Part shown: piece by piece, positions 8,038 through 15,207 of the stretch
How positions within the stretch are numbered: the first letter of the stretch is position 1
Layout of the letters: each line of letters starts with the position of its first letter
Source of the DNA: Actinomycetes bacterium
GTDB taxonomy: Bacteria; Actinomycetota; Acidimicrobiia; Acidimicrobiales; RAAP-2
Assembly: GCA_021802025.1 (NCBI GenBank)
Contig: JAKABC010000020.1
Location: 1 to 16,328, forward strand
Length of the DNA stretch: 16,328 nucleotides
Direction: 5' to 3'
The notes under the pieces: model-generated
Seen by the model: the letters and a program-made list of their open reading frames with translations, nothing else
The model's database searches: none
Told to the model about the DNA's origin: nothing
Position numbers and translations under genes: made by a program

Positions 8038-9668
8038 GGTTCGAGACCGGCGGCGGCGAACTCGCGCGCGACGAGCGTCCGGTAGTCCGACACCTCGTGG
8101 GCGACGCGTGCCTCGTCCCAACCCAGCTCGGTCGCGACGAGGCGGGCCACGCGCTCGGCCCCCTCGCGCGCGGCGCGCGCGTCGACCAGGTGGGCTCGCG
8201 TGCGTCGGCACAACAGGTCCTCGAGGGACGTGGCCATCTCCTCGCGGGCGGCGAAGAGGAACTCCGCGCCGAGGTAGGCGAGCCCGGCGACGGGACGGCC
8301 GGCGAGCTCGGGGCTCTCGTTAGCGAGCGCGAGTACGCGCGGCGCGTCGGCGCCGTAGCGGTGGTAGAGGCGGTCCTCCTCGGGCGTGGCGGGCCGCCAG
8401 TCGTCCGCCCCGTAGAGCGCGAGGTGGCGAGTGGGTGAGGCCGCGAGGGGGCCGAGGCAGCCGCGCAGCGCGTCGACCGCGTCCTGGGCCATCTTGCGGT
8501 ACGTCGTCCACTTACCCCCGGTTACGTGCACGACGCCGTCACCGGCGTCGATGATCTGGTGGCGGCGGGAGAGGTCGGCGGTGCGCTCGCTCAGGCGTCG
8601 TCCCGCGCTCGGGGTGAGGAGGGGGCGCAGCCCAGCCCAGACCCCGGTGACGTCGGCCCGGCGCAGGTCCGACGAGGTCGACGCGTTGACCGCCGCGAGG
8701 AGGTAGTCGACGTCCTCTGCCGTCGCCACTGGGTCGTCCAACGGCCCGTCGTAAGCGGTGTCGGTGGTCCCGACGTAGGTGAAGGGGTCGTCCTCGAAGG
8801 GGACCACGAAGACGCTGCGCCGGTCGCCCGGCACCGCGAGCACCGCCGCGATGTCGGCGGGCAGCCGGTCGCGCGGGATGGTCACGTGCACGCCCTTGGC
8901 GGGCGTGACGCGGTGAGAGGAGTGCCCCTCGGTCATGGCGAACACGTCGTCGGCCCACACCCCGGTGGCGTTGACCACGCTGCGCGTGGCGATCGTGAGG
9001 TCCCGGCCGGTGAACTCGTCGCGGACGGTGACGGCCTCGACCCGTCCCCGGGAGTCCTTCGTAACCGCCGTCGCGCGCACGTAGTTCGCCACGCGCGCGC
9101 CGTAGCGCTGCGCGGTACGCGCGAGCACCAGGGCGACCCGGGCGTCGTCGCCGCGGGCGTCGTAGTAGAGGAAGCCCGCGACGAGCCGCTCCGTGCGCAT
9201 GGTCGGGAAGTGGGCCAGCACGTCGTCTTTGGTCACGCGCGCGTGGCGGTGGCCGATGCGCCACCCGCCGCTCAGGTCGTAGAAGCGAAGCGCCGACGCG
9301 TATCCGCGAACGAGGGTCTTGCTCGCGACGCCGTTCGAGCCGAACAGTGGGATGAGGAAGGGCAGGGGAGTGACGAGAAAGGGGGCGTTCTCCAAGAGGC
9401 GTTGGCGCTCGTGGAGGTTCTCATAGACGAGGCGGAACTCGCGCTGCTGGAGGTAGCGCAGGCCCCCGTGGACCATCTTGGAGGACTTGGAACTGGTGCC
9501 CGAGCCGACGTCCCCCTTGTCGAGGAGAGCGACGTTGAGCCCCCGGGCCGCGGCGTCGACGGCGACCCCCGTCCCGGTCATGCCCGCCCCGATCACCACG
9601 ACGTCGAAGGTCGTCGAGGCCAGCGCGTCGAGCTCCTCAGCGCGCCGCGGGCCGGTCATCCCTGTCAT
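8034..9668 (-). CDS. glpD: Glycerol-3-phosphate dehydrogenase, FAD-dependent (aerobic type)
   Basis: GlpD oxidises sn-glycerol 3-phosphate to dihydroxyacetone phosphate at the membrane and passes electrons to quinone. The 544-residue protein shows the N-terminal FAD fold VVVIGAGMTGTGVAVDAAARG (23-43, GxGxxG at 27-32). It then has the family signature SGTSSKSSKMVHGGLRYLQ (56-74), NATGVWADD (233-241), the active-site region GVWAGLRPL (342-350) and TGGKWTTYRKMA (383-394). The C-terminal helical domain follows, with GAEFLFAAREEMATSLEDLLCRRTR (467-491). Length is typical. Two in-frame ATGs (9668 and 9659) are possible and no clear ribosome binding site supports either. A TATGAC box at 9677-9672 would better suit the inner ATG, giving 541 residues. 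It is the first gene of a three-gene operon and is divergent from an ABC importer across a 267-base region. Confidence 0.95.
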   Translation of the reverse strand: MTGMTGPRRAEELDALASTTFDVVVIGAGMTGTGVAVDAAARGLNVALLDKGDVGSGTSSKSSKMVHGGLRYLQQREFRLVYENLHERQRLLENAPFLVTPLPFLIPLFGSNGVASKTLVRGYASALRFYDLSGGWRIGHRHARVTKDDVLAHFPTMRTERLVAGFLYYDARGDDARVALVLARTAQRYGARVANYVRATAVTKDSRGRVEAVTVRDEFTGRDLTIATRSVVNATGVWADDVFAMTEGHSSHRVTPAKGVHVTIPRDRLPADIAAVLAVPGDRRSVFVVPFEDDPFTYVGTTDTAYDGPLDDPVATAEDVDYLLAAVNASTSSDLRRADVTGVWAGLRPLLTPSAGRRLSERTADLSRRHQIIDAGDGVVHVTGGKWTTYRKMAQDAVDALRGCLGPLAASPTRHLALYGADDWRPATPEEDRLYHRYGADAPRVLALANESPELAGRPVAGLAYLGAEFLFAAREEMATSLEDLLCRRTRAHLVDARAAREGAERVARLVATELGWDEARVAHEVSDYRTLVAREFAAAGLEP

Positions 9669-9719
9669 GTTGTCATAGGTGCGCGCGCCCCTCTCCCGTC
9701 GTGGTGGTGGCGCGTCGGA

Positions 9720-9748
9720 CGCGACGCCGATGAAATCTCGGCGACGCG
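9720..9748. promoter_or_regulatory. Imperfect inverted repeat in the glpD / importer divergent region
   Basis: CGCGACGCCGA at 9720-9730 is matched by TCGGCGACGCG at 9738-9748 around a 7-base AT-richer loop (TGAAATC). Ten of eleven positions pair and the exception is one A-A mismatch. The location, about 50 bases upstream of glpD and within the shared control region, suits an operator for a dimeric regulator, but an RNA hairpin is equally possible. No regulator gene is in the window. Confidence 0.35.
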
Positions 9749-9782
9749 ACGGCGACCGGGCCGTAAACGGGGGTCGTCTCCT

Positions 9783-9817
9783 TTGGGGCGTCACCCCCGC
9801 GGGGCCGTGCGCCCCAA
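9783..9817. promoter_or_regulatory. Nested inverted repeat in the divergent region
   Basis: TTGGGGCG at 9783-9790 pairs perfectly with CGCCCCAA at 9810-9817. The palindrome CCCCGCGGGG (9795-9804) lies between them. It sits about 50-80 bases upstream of the importer promoter. It could be a regulator site or a transcriptional hairpin. No T-run follows it on either strand, so a classic terminator is unlikely. Confidence 0.3.
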
Positions 9818-9863
9818 GGGCTTTCGCGGTCTTGTCACCGCGGGGACTCGCCCGGGACGTGAA

Positions 9864-9892
9864 TTGCCCACCGGGGCGGGCCTGGTTAGTCT
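9864..9892 (+). promoter_or_regulatory. Promoter of the ABC importer operon
   Basis: TTGCCC (9864-9869) and TAGTCT (9887-9892) are separated by exactly 17 bases, a good fit to a primary-sigma promoter. Transcription would start near 9899, leaving a leader of about 37 bases that holds a small hairpin and the ribosome binding site of the binding-protein gene. Confidence 0.6.
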
Positions 9893-9900
9893 GACGCGGA

Positions 9901-9917
9901 GCCGCCATCTCGGCGGC
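9901..9917 (+). promoter_or_regulatory. 5'-leader hairpin before the binding-protein gene
   Basis: GCCGCC (9901-9906) pairs with GGCGGC (9912-9917) around a 5-base loop, starting about 2 bases after the predicted transcription start. The ribosome binding site AGGGAGGGAG (9921-9930) follows directly and is left free, about 5-8 bases from the ATG at 9936. A 5'-end hairpin of this kind can stabilise mRNA. Its role here is an inference. Confidence 0.35.
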
Positions 9918-9935
9918 GTCAGGGAGGGAGTGCGG

Positions 9936-11093
9936 ATGGCACTGAAAAGGACGAAGGCGGTCCTCGCGGCCGGCGCGACCGTGGCGGCGCTCTCGGGCGT
10001 GGCGGTGACCGCCGGCAACGCCGTCGCGAGCGGCGCGTCGAGCGTGAACTGGGCGAAGGTGACCCACCTCACCACGAGCGGGCCGACCTCGTTCGCCGCC
10101 CTGGTGAAGGCGGCCCAGAAGGAGGGCGTGCTCAACGTGATCGCCCTGCCGAACAACTGGGCGAACTACGGCAACATCATCAAGACCTTCGAGAAGAAGT
10201 ACAAGATCAAGGTCAACTCCGAGAACCCTGACGGCTCGAGCGCCCAGGAGATCCAGGCCCTCCAGCAGGACAAGGGCCGCACCAGCGCGCCCGACGTGAT
10301 CGACGTGGGCACGAGCTACGCGATCTCGGCCCAGCACAGCCACCTGCTCGCCCCCTACAAGGTCCAGACGTGGTCGGCCATCCCGGCGGCCCTGAAGGAC
10401 TCGGCGGGCTACTGGTTCGACGACTACGGCGGCTACGTGGCCATCGGCTGTGACACGCTGACGGTGAAGCACTGCCCGACCTCGTTCAAGCAGATGTTGA
10501 CCGAGACCGGAGCCAAGGGCTACAAGATCGGCATCAACAACAACCCGACGGTCTCGAACTCGGCGCTGGCCGCGGTCCAGGCGGCGGCCCTCGCCAATGG
10601 TGGCTCGCTCTCGAACGTGAAGCCGGGGGTGAACTTCTTCGCGACGCTCAACAAGCACGGTGCCTTCGTCCCGACGATCGCCGACGCGGCGACGGTCCAG
10701 CAGGGGGCGACGAACATCGTGATCTGGTGGGACTACCTCCAGGCCAGTGGGATCACCATGAAGGGGTGGAAGGTCGTCCTCCCGTCCGACGCGGTGCTCG
10801 GCGAGTACTACTCCCAGGCCATCAGCGCTAACGCGCCGGACCCGGCGGCCGCGCGGCTGTGGGAGGAGTTCCTCTACTCGACCCAGGGTCAGAACCTCTG
10901 GCTGGCGGGCCTCGCGCGTCCGGCCGAGCTCGCCTACATGGAGGCCCACGGCACGGCCACCAAGGGCTACGTCGCGAAGCTGCCCCCGATCCCCAAGGGC
11001 GTGACCCCGCAGTACCCGAGCACCGCCCAGATCCTCAGCGCCGCGAACACGGTGAACTCCGAGTGGGCGACCAAGGTGGGCTCGGGCGCGTAG
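9936..11093 (+). CDS. ABC importer solute-binding protein, secreted
   Basis: This 385-residue extracytoplasmic binding protein belongs to the polyamine/iron/phosphonate-type binding-protein superfamily. A Sec signal peptide is clear: charged KRTK (4-7), hydrophobic core 8-27, and AVA at 29-31 as the probable cleavage site. There is no lipobox cysteine; the only Cys residues seen are C172 and C180, which could form a disulfide. The mature part begins VNWAKVTHLTTSGPTSF and contains VLNVIALPNNWANYGNII (65-82), FEKKYKIKVNSENPDG (85-100), APDVIDVG (118-125), and near the C terminus GEYYSQAISANAPDPAAARLWEEFLYSTQGQ (289-319), a pattern common in this superfamily. The gene is rich in Lys and Asn and uses mainly AAG and AAC, suggesting high expression. 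The ATG was preferred over a GTG at 9930 because the AGGGAGGGAG site is well spaced only for the ATG. The substrate is not resolved. Confidence 0.92.
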   Translation: MALKRTKAVLAAGATVAALSGVAVTAGNAVASGASSVNWAKVTHLTTSGPTSFAALVKAAQKEGVLNVIALPNNWANYGNIIKTFEKKYKIKVNSENPDGSSAQEIQALQQDKGRTSAPDVIDVGTSYAISAQHSHLLAPYKVQTWSAIPAALKDSAGYWFDDYGGYVAIGCDTLTVKHCPTSFKQMLTETGAKGYKIGINNNPTVSNSALAAVQAAALANGGSLSNVKPGVNFFATLNKHGAFVPTIADAATVQQGATNIVIWWDYLQASGITMKGWKVVLPSDAVLGEYYSQAISANAPDPAAARLWEEFLYSTQGQNLWLAGLARPAELAYMEAHGTATKGYVAKLPPIPKGVTPQYPSTAQILSAANTVNSEWATKVGSGA

Positions 11094-11112
11094 TCCCCGA
11101 GTCGAGCGGTCC

Positions 11113-12045
11113 ATGGACACCCTCGAGGGGACGGCCCCGGCCCCGGACGCAGCGCGTTCCGGGGCCGGGGCCGTCGCCTCCGAGTCGCGTCGGCGCGGCC
11201 GGTGGCGGCGCGTCGCCCCGGGGGTGGCCGTCGCCCCGTTCCTCCTCTACGCGACCCTAGGGATCGGGATACCGACCCTCGGGGTCCTCTACTACGCGTT
11301 CCGCGCCAACAACGGGGGCTGGACGACCGCCAACGTGGCGGCCGTCGTCCACGGGATCTACCTCGTGGGCTTCGAGAACTCCATCAAGCTGGCCCTGCTC
11401 ACGTCGATCATCCCCGGAATCCTTGGGGTGTTCGTCGCCTACGCCATCCACACCTCGCGCAGTCAGTGGCTGCGACGGATGACCGCGACCGCGTCCGGGG
11501 TGCTCGCCAACTTCGGTGGGGTGAACCTCACCTTCATGTTCGTCGCGACGCTGGGCTCGACGGGCGTGCTGACGCTGTGGCTGGCGGCGGTCCACATCCA
11601 CCTCGCCTCGCTCGGCTTCCAGCTCTACACCTTCTCGGGCGTGGCGGTGGTCTACATGTACTTCCAGATCCCCCTCATGGTCCTCGTCATAACGCCGGCC
11701 CTGGTGGGACTGCGACCCTCGTGGCGCGAGGCGGCGGAGAACATGGGTGCGTCGAGCTGGCGCTACTGGCGCCACGTGGGGATCCCGGTCCTCATGCCGT
11801 CGGTGCTGGGCGGGATGCTCCTGCTCTTTGGGAGCGCCTTCGCGGCCTACGCGACGGCCCAGTCGCTCACGACGGGCATCATCGCGCTCTCGCCGATCCA
11901 GATCGGCAACTTCATCAACGGCAACGTCTTTTCTAACGACCAGAACATCGGTTACGCGATCGCCTTCGGGATGCTGGTGATCCTCGCCGCCGTCATGATC
12001 CTGTACAACTACGTTCAGAAGCGGGCGAGCCGATGGCTCCACTAG
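11113..12045 (+). CDS. ABC importer permease, first subunit
   Basis: This 310-residue inner-membrane permease forms half of the importer channel. Hydrophobic segments lie near 37-62, 92-112, 125-157, 172-199, 226-248 and 281-300, giving six predicted helices. The cytoplasmic EAA loop that docks on the ATPase is visible as EAAENMGASSWRYWRHVGIP at 206-225, with the conserved Gly at 212. The order binding protein, permease, permease, ATPase is that of polyamine/iron/phosphonate-type importers. The start is uncertain. The ATG at 11113 has only a weak GAGCGG site, and residues 6-23 are low-complexity and encoded by a perfect hairpin. A GTG at 11224 would begin directly at the first helix and remove the basic RRRGRWRR that normally precedes it. 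I therefore keep the ATG. The 3' end overlaps the second permease by 13 bases. Confidence 0.92.
   Translation: MDTLEGTAPAPDAARSGAGAVASESRRRGRWRRVAPGVAVAPFLLYATLGIGIPTLGVLYYAFRANNGGWTTANVAAVVHGIYLVGFENSIKLALLTSIIPGILGVFVAYAIHTSRSQWLRRMTATASGVLANFGGVNLTFMFVATLGSTGVLTLWLAAVHIHLASLGFQLYTFSGVAVVYMYFQIPLMVLVITPALVGLRPSWREAAENMGASSWRYWRHVGIPVLMPSVLGGMLLLFGSAFAAYATAQSLTTGIIALSPIQIGNFINGNVFSNDQNIGYAIAFGMLVILAAVMILYNYVQKRASRWLH
11130..11175 (+). promoter_or_regulatory. Perfect 18-bp GC-rich hairpin at the binding-protein / permease junction
   Basis: GACGGCCCCGGCCCCGGA at 11130-11147 is exactly complementary to 11158-11175, with a 10-base loop (CGCAGCGCGT). The stem is almost all G-C and would be extremely stable in RNA. 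It starts 36 bases after the binding-protein stop and lies within the first 21 codons of the permease as annotated. No T-run follows, so it is not a standard terminator. A structure here could protect the upstream mRNA or damp permease translation, as known for stem-loops after binding-protein genes in other ABC operons. Confidence 0.65.
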
Positions 12046-12884
12046 ACGCGCCGAGCTCCGGCCTCGACCTGCTGGCCACCGAGTCGGCCCCGGTCCCGAC
12101 GTTCTCGACCGGGCGCGCCGGCCGGCGGATCCGCTGGTGGCGCGGGGGCGTCCTGCTCCTGACGGCGGCCTACTTCCTCATCCCCATCTACGCCGGGCTG
12201 CGCTTCAGCTTCCAGGGCGTCAACGGTCACTTCTCGCTCAGTACCTTGGCCGAGCTGCCCAAGGCGCAGGGCTTCACGGCGGCGCTGTGGCTCTCGACGC
12301 GCCTGGCGATCGCGACGGTGATCGTGGCCGTGGTCTTGATGGTGCCCACGACGGTCTACGTGCACCTGCGTCTGCCGCGGCTGCGCCGGATGATGGACAT
12401 CATCACCGTCTTGCCCATCGTGATCCCGCCGATCGTGCTCATCGCCGGGGTGCTCGCCGTGGCGCCGCTCTGGCTCAAGGCCACGCCGTACCTGTTGAGC
12501 CTGATGTACGTCATCCTCGCGATGCCCTTCATCTACCGGAGCCTGGACGCGGGCCTGCTCGCCATCGACCTGCGGACCCTCTCGGAGGCGTCGCGATCCC
12601 TCGGCGGCCGCTGGTACTCGACGTTGATCCGGGTCGTGCTGCCCAACATCCGTCCGGCGATCATCTCGGCGGCGGTGCTCACCCTCGCCATGGTCTTTGG
12701 CGAGTACACCATGGCCAGTCTCGACCTGTGGACGACGGTGCCGGTGTGGATCGTCCAGTTCAACGGCGCCGCCAACGGTCACATCCAGATCGCCGCGGCG
12801 ATGGCCGGACTGGTCGTGACCTGGGTGGTGCTCACGGTTATTGTGTCGCTCGATCGCTCCCAGCGGCGTCGCGCGCGTGGCTAG
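12033..12884 (+). CDS. ABC importer permease, second subunit
   Basis: This 283-residue inner-membrane permease is the second channel half. Helices are predicted near 36-56, 89-109, 122-145, 150-169, 207-227 and 255-273. The EAA loop reads LSEASRSLGGRWYSTLIRVVLPNIRPAI at 183-210, with Glu185-Ala186 and Gly191 at the conserved positions. The N terminus (1-30) is a Pro/Ser/Thr-rich tail followed by basic residues GRRIRWWR before the first helix. The ATG lies inside the end of the previous permease gene (13-base overlap), implying translational coupling and equal amounts of the two subunits. The last codons are basic (RSQRRRARG), as usual for a cytoplasmic C terminus. The stop is within the ribosome binding region of the ATPase gene. 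Confidence 0.93.
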   Translation: MAPLDAPSSGLDLLATESAPVPTFSTGRAGRRIRWWRGGVLLLTAAYFLIPIYAGLRFSFQGVNGHFSLSTLAELPKAQGFTAALWLSTRLAIATVIVAVVLMVPTTVYVHLRLPRLRRMMDIITVLPIVIPPIVLIAGVLAVAPLWLKATPYLLSLMYVILAMPFIYRSLDAGLLAIDLRTLSEASRSLGGRWYSTLIRVVLPNIRPAIISAAVLTLAMVFGEYTMASLDLWTTVPVWIVQFNGAANGHIQIAAAMAGLVVTWVVLTVIVSLDRSQRRRARG

Positions 12885-12893
12885 GAGGAACCC

Positions 12894-14009
12894 GTGACCC
12901 AGACGGAGGACGCGCCGATGGTCGACCGCCCCGCCCCCGCGACCGGCGCCGGTTCGCCGGTTCTGCTCGAGGGCCTCGTGCGCGCCTTCGGCAAGGTCCG
13001 GGCCCTCGACGGGCTCACGCTGTCGATCGAGCCCGGTGAGTTCATGGCCCTGCTCGGCCCCTCGGGCTGCGGCAAGACGACGGCGCTGCGGGTCCTCGCG
13101 GGGTTCGAGCGGCCCGACGCCGGACGCGTCGTCGTCGACGGCGTCGACCTCTCGCGGGTCAGCGCCCAGAAGCGCGACATGGGCATGGTCTTTCAGAGCT
13201 ACTCGCTCTTTCCCAATATGGACGCCCTCGACAACGTGGCCTTCGGGCTGCGGATGCGTCGCCAGCCGACCGCGACCCGCCGCGCCAAGGCGGCCGAGCT
13301 GCTCGAGATGGTCGGCCTCGCGGACCAGGCCGAGAAGTACCCCCACCAGATGTCCGGGGGCCAGCAGCAGCGCGTCGCCCTCGCCCGGGCGCTGGCCATC
13401 GAGCCGCGGGTCCTGCTGCTCGACGAGCCGCTCTCGGCCCTGGACGCGTTGGTGCGCGCCGAGCTGCGCGACCAGATCCGCGCCCTCCAGCAGCGCCTGT
13501 CGATCACGACGGTCTTTGTCACGCACGACCAGGAGGAGGTGCTCTCCATGGCCGACCGGATCTGCGTGATGTCCAGGGGCCGCATCGAGCAGGTCGCCTC
13601 GCCCGCCGAGATCTACGCGCGCCCGTCCACGGCCTTCGTCGCCCAGTTCGTCGGGATCTCGAGCCGGGTGCCGGCCGCGGTGCGCGCCGGGGAGGTCACG
13701 GTCTTCGGGGAGGGCCGACCGGTGCGCGGCGTCGCCCCGTCCGCGGGCGCGGTCGACGCCCTGTTGCGGCCCGAGGACGTGGCGCTCTCGCCCAGCCCCG
13801 ACGGGGTCGGCCAGGTGGTCCGCCAGAGCTTCCTCGGCGCCACGACCCGGCTGGTGGTCGCCGTGGGGGAGTCGATGCTGCGCGTCGACGTGCGCAGCGA
13901 CGCCGTCGCGGACTTCCCGGTGGGCACGCGGGTGACGCCGCGGGTCGTCGCGCGCGACGTCCTCGTCGCCCCGCACGACACCGCCGTGGCCTTCGTCGAC
14001 GACCTGTAG
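12894..14009 (+). CDS. ABC importer ATPase subunit (PotA/FbpC-type)
   Basis: This 371-residue ATPase powers the importer at the inner face of the membrane. All motifs are intact: Walker A GPSGCGKTT (55-63), Q-loop Q101 in VFQSYSLFPNMDALDNVAFGL, signature SGGQQQR (154-160), Walker B LLLDEP (174-179, catalytic E178), D-loop SALD (181-184) and H-loop H211 in FVTHDQEE. The C-terminal part from about 260 to 371 looks like the TOBE-type regulatory region of polyamine, iron and phosphonate importers, with LLRPEDVALSP at 290-300. The GTG at 12894 is supported by a strong AGGAGG (12883-12888) 5 bases upstream. An ATG at 12918 would lose only eight residues of a non-conserved tail. It is the last gene of the importer operon. 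A GC hairpin spans its stop codon. Confidence 0.95.
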   Translation: MTQTEDAPMVDRPAPATGAGSPVLLEGLVRAFGKVRALDGLTLSIEPGEFMALLGPSGCGKTTALRVLAGFERPDAGRVVVDGVDLSRVSAQKRDMGMVFQSYSLFPNMDALDNVAFGLRMRRQPTATRRAKAAELLEMVGLADQAEKYPHQMSGGQQQRVALARALAIEPRVLLLDEPLSALDALVRAELRDQIRALQQRLSITTVFVTHDQEEVLSMADRICVMSRGRIEQVASPAEIYARPSTAFVAQFVGISSRVPAAVRAGEVTVFGEGRPVRGVAPSAGAVDALLRPEDVALSPSPDGVGQVVRQSFLGATTRLVVAVGESMLRVDVRSDAVADFPVGTRVTPRVVARDVLVAPHDTAVAFVDDL

Positions 14010-14027
14010 CCCGCGCCCCGCGGGCTA
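14007..14027 (+). terminator. GC hairpin across the ATPase stop codon (possible terminator without T-run)
   Basis: TAGCCCGC (14007-14014, beginning with the stop codon) pairs perfectly with GCGGGCTA (14020-14027) around a 5-base loop. The position suits a 3' end for the importer transcript, but only GGTTCGGGG follows, with no T-run. Its right arm overlaps the -10 box of the next gene, so it may serve promoter control instead. Confidence 0.3.
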
Positions 14028-14031
14028 GGTT
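14026..14031 (+). promoter_or_regulatory. Leaderless-type -10 box of the acyl-CoA dehydrogenase gene
   Basis: TAGGTT matches TAnnnT and ends 6 bases before the ATG at 14038, the same spacing as at xseA. There is no ribosome binding site between them. This indicates a new transcription unit with a leaderless mRNA, independent of the importer operon. Confidence 0.5.
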
Positions 14032-14037
14032 CGGGGC

Positions 14038-15207
14038 ATGGACTTCACGCTCTCTTCCGAGCTCGCCGAGCTGCAGCTCTCCGTGCGTCGTCTGGCCCAG
14101 GAGAAGATTCGTCCGCGCGCGCGCGAGATCGACCTGAGCGGGGAGTACCCCCAGGACGTCTTCGACGCCTTTCGCGCGGCCGACCTGCTCGGACTGTGCA
14201 TCCCGGAGGCCTACGGCGGCTCCGGCGCGGGGATCACCGGGCTCGCCGTCGCGATCGAGGAGGTCACCAAGTACTCCAACGTGCTCGGCCTGATGCTGCT
14301 GTTGACGCGCCTGCCGACCGGTCCGGTGATGATCGCCGGCTCCGAGGAGCAAAAGCAGCGCTACCTCCCCGGGATCGCGCGCGGCGAGACCCGCGCGGCG
14401 TTCTGCCTCTCCGAGCCCGGCGCCGGTTCGGACGTGGCCGGCATGCGCTCGCGGGCCGTGCCCGACCCCGACTGTGCGGGCGGGTACGTCCTCAACGGCA
14501 CCAAGTGCTGGATCTCGGGGGGCATGCAGGCCGACTGGTACGTGGTCTTCGCCAAGACCGGCGACCCCGCGGCCCGCGACCACCGCGCCATCGGCGCGTT
14601 CCTCGTCGACGCCCACGCGCCCGGGGTGACCCGTCCCCGGGTCGATCACAAGATGGGGGTGCGCGGCATCGACACCACCGAGATCAACTTCACCGACGTG
14701 CGCGTGGGGCCCGAGGACGTCCTCGAGGGGGGCTTCGCCCTGGCCATGCTCTCGCTCAACGCCATGCGCCCGATCGTGGCGGCCCGGGGCCTCGGCCTCG
14801 CCGAGGGGGCGCTGATGTACGCCGTCGACTACGTGAAGGGCCGCGAGGCCTTCGGCAAGACCATCGCCGACTTCCAGGGGATCCAGTGGGAGATCGCCAA
14901 GTGCGCGACCGAGATCGAGGCCGCGCGCCTGCTGACCTACCGGGCCGCCGACCTGGCCGACCGGGGCCACTTCACCAAGGAGTACGTCCCCCAGCTCTCG
15001 ATGGCCAAGTACTACGCCACCGAGGTGGCCGTGCGGGCGTCGGGGCTCGCGGTGCAGCTTTTGGGGGCGGCCGGCTACATGGAGGACCACCCGGTCGAGA
15101 TGTACTACCGCGACGCGCGCCAGCTGACGATCGTCGAGGGCACGAGCCAGGTCCAGCTCGGGCTCATCGGGCGCGGGGTGCTGGCCCACGACCTCTGGTG
15201 GGACTAG
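14038..15207 (+). CDS. Acyl-CoA dehydrogenase
   Basis: This 389-residue FAD enzyme introduces the 2,3 double bond into acyl-CoAs in beta-oxidation and would hand electrons to an electron-transfer flavoprotein. The three-part ACAD layout is clear. An N-terminal helical domain includes LGLCIPEAYGGSGAG (51-65). The middle beta domain has FCLSEPGAGSDVAGM (122-136) and the family pattern YVLNGTKCWISGG. The C-terminal helical domain contains GREAFGKTIADFQGIQWEIA and the catalytic-base motif IVEGTSQVQ, with Glu367 at the usual position. Length is typical of short- to medium-chain members. The next gene is an alpha-methylacyl-CoA racemase overlapping its end by 10 bases, so the likely substrates are 2-methyl-branched acyl-CoAs in the S form, an inference from context. 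The ATG is preceded by a leaderless-type TAGGTT box. Confidence 0.96.
   Translation: MDFTLSSELAELQLSVRRLAQEKIRPRAREIDLSGEYPQDVFDAFRAADLLGLCIPEAYGGSGAGITGLAVAIEEVTKYSNVLGLMLLLTRLPTGPVMIAGSEEQKQRYLPGIARGETRAAFCLSEPGAGSDVAGMRSRAVPDPDCAGGYVLNGTKCWISGGMQADWYVVFAKTGDPAARDHRAIGAFLVDAHAPGVTRPRVDHKMGVRGIDTTEINFTDVRVGPEDVLEGGFALAMLSLNAMRPIVAARGLGLAEGALMYAVDYVKGREAFGKTIADFQGIQWEIAKCATEIEAARLLTYRAADLADRGHFTKEYVPQLSMAKYYATEVAVRASGLAVQLLGAAGYMEDHPVEMYYRDARQLTIVEGTSQVQLGLIGRGVLAHDLWWD

Noticed and set aside
8526..9935. Open-frame extension upstream of the binding protein
   Set aside because: It is antisense to glpD and lacks any recognisable domain. A signal peptide, ribosome binding site and promoter mark the true start at 9936.
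9930..9935. GTG start two codons upstream for the binding protein
   Set aside because: It would overlap the AGGGAGGGAG ribosome binding site. The ATG at 9936 has proper spacing.
9669..11120. Minus-strand extension upstream of glpD
   Set aside because: It is antisense to the binding-protein gene and low-complexity. GlpD starts normally close to 9668.
12042..13976. Minus-strand open frame of 644 codons opposite the permease and ATPase genes
   Set aside because: It is rich in His, Arg, Asp and Gly, as expected for the complement of GC-biased codons, while the plus-strand genes have complete motifs.
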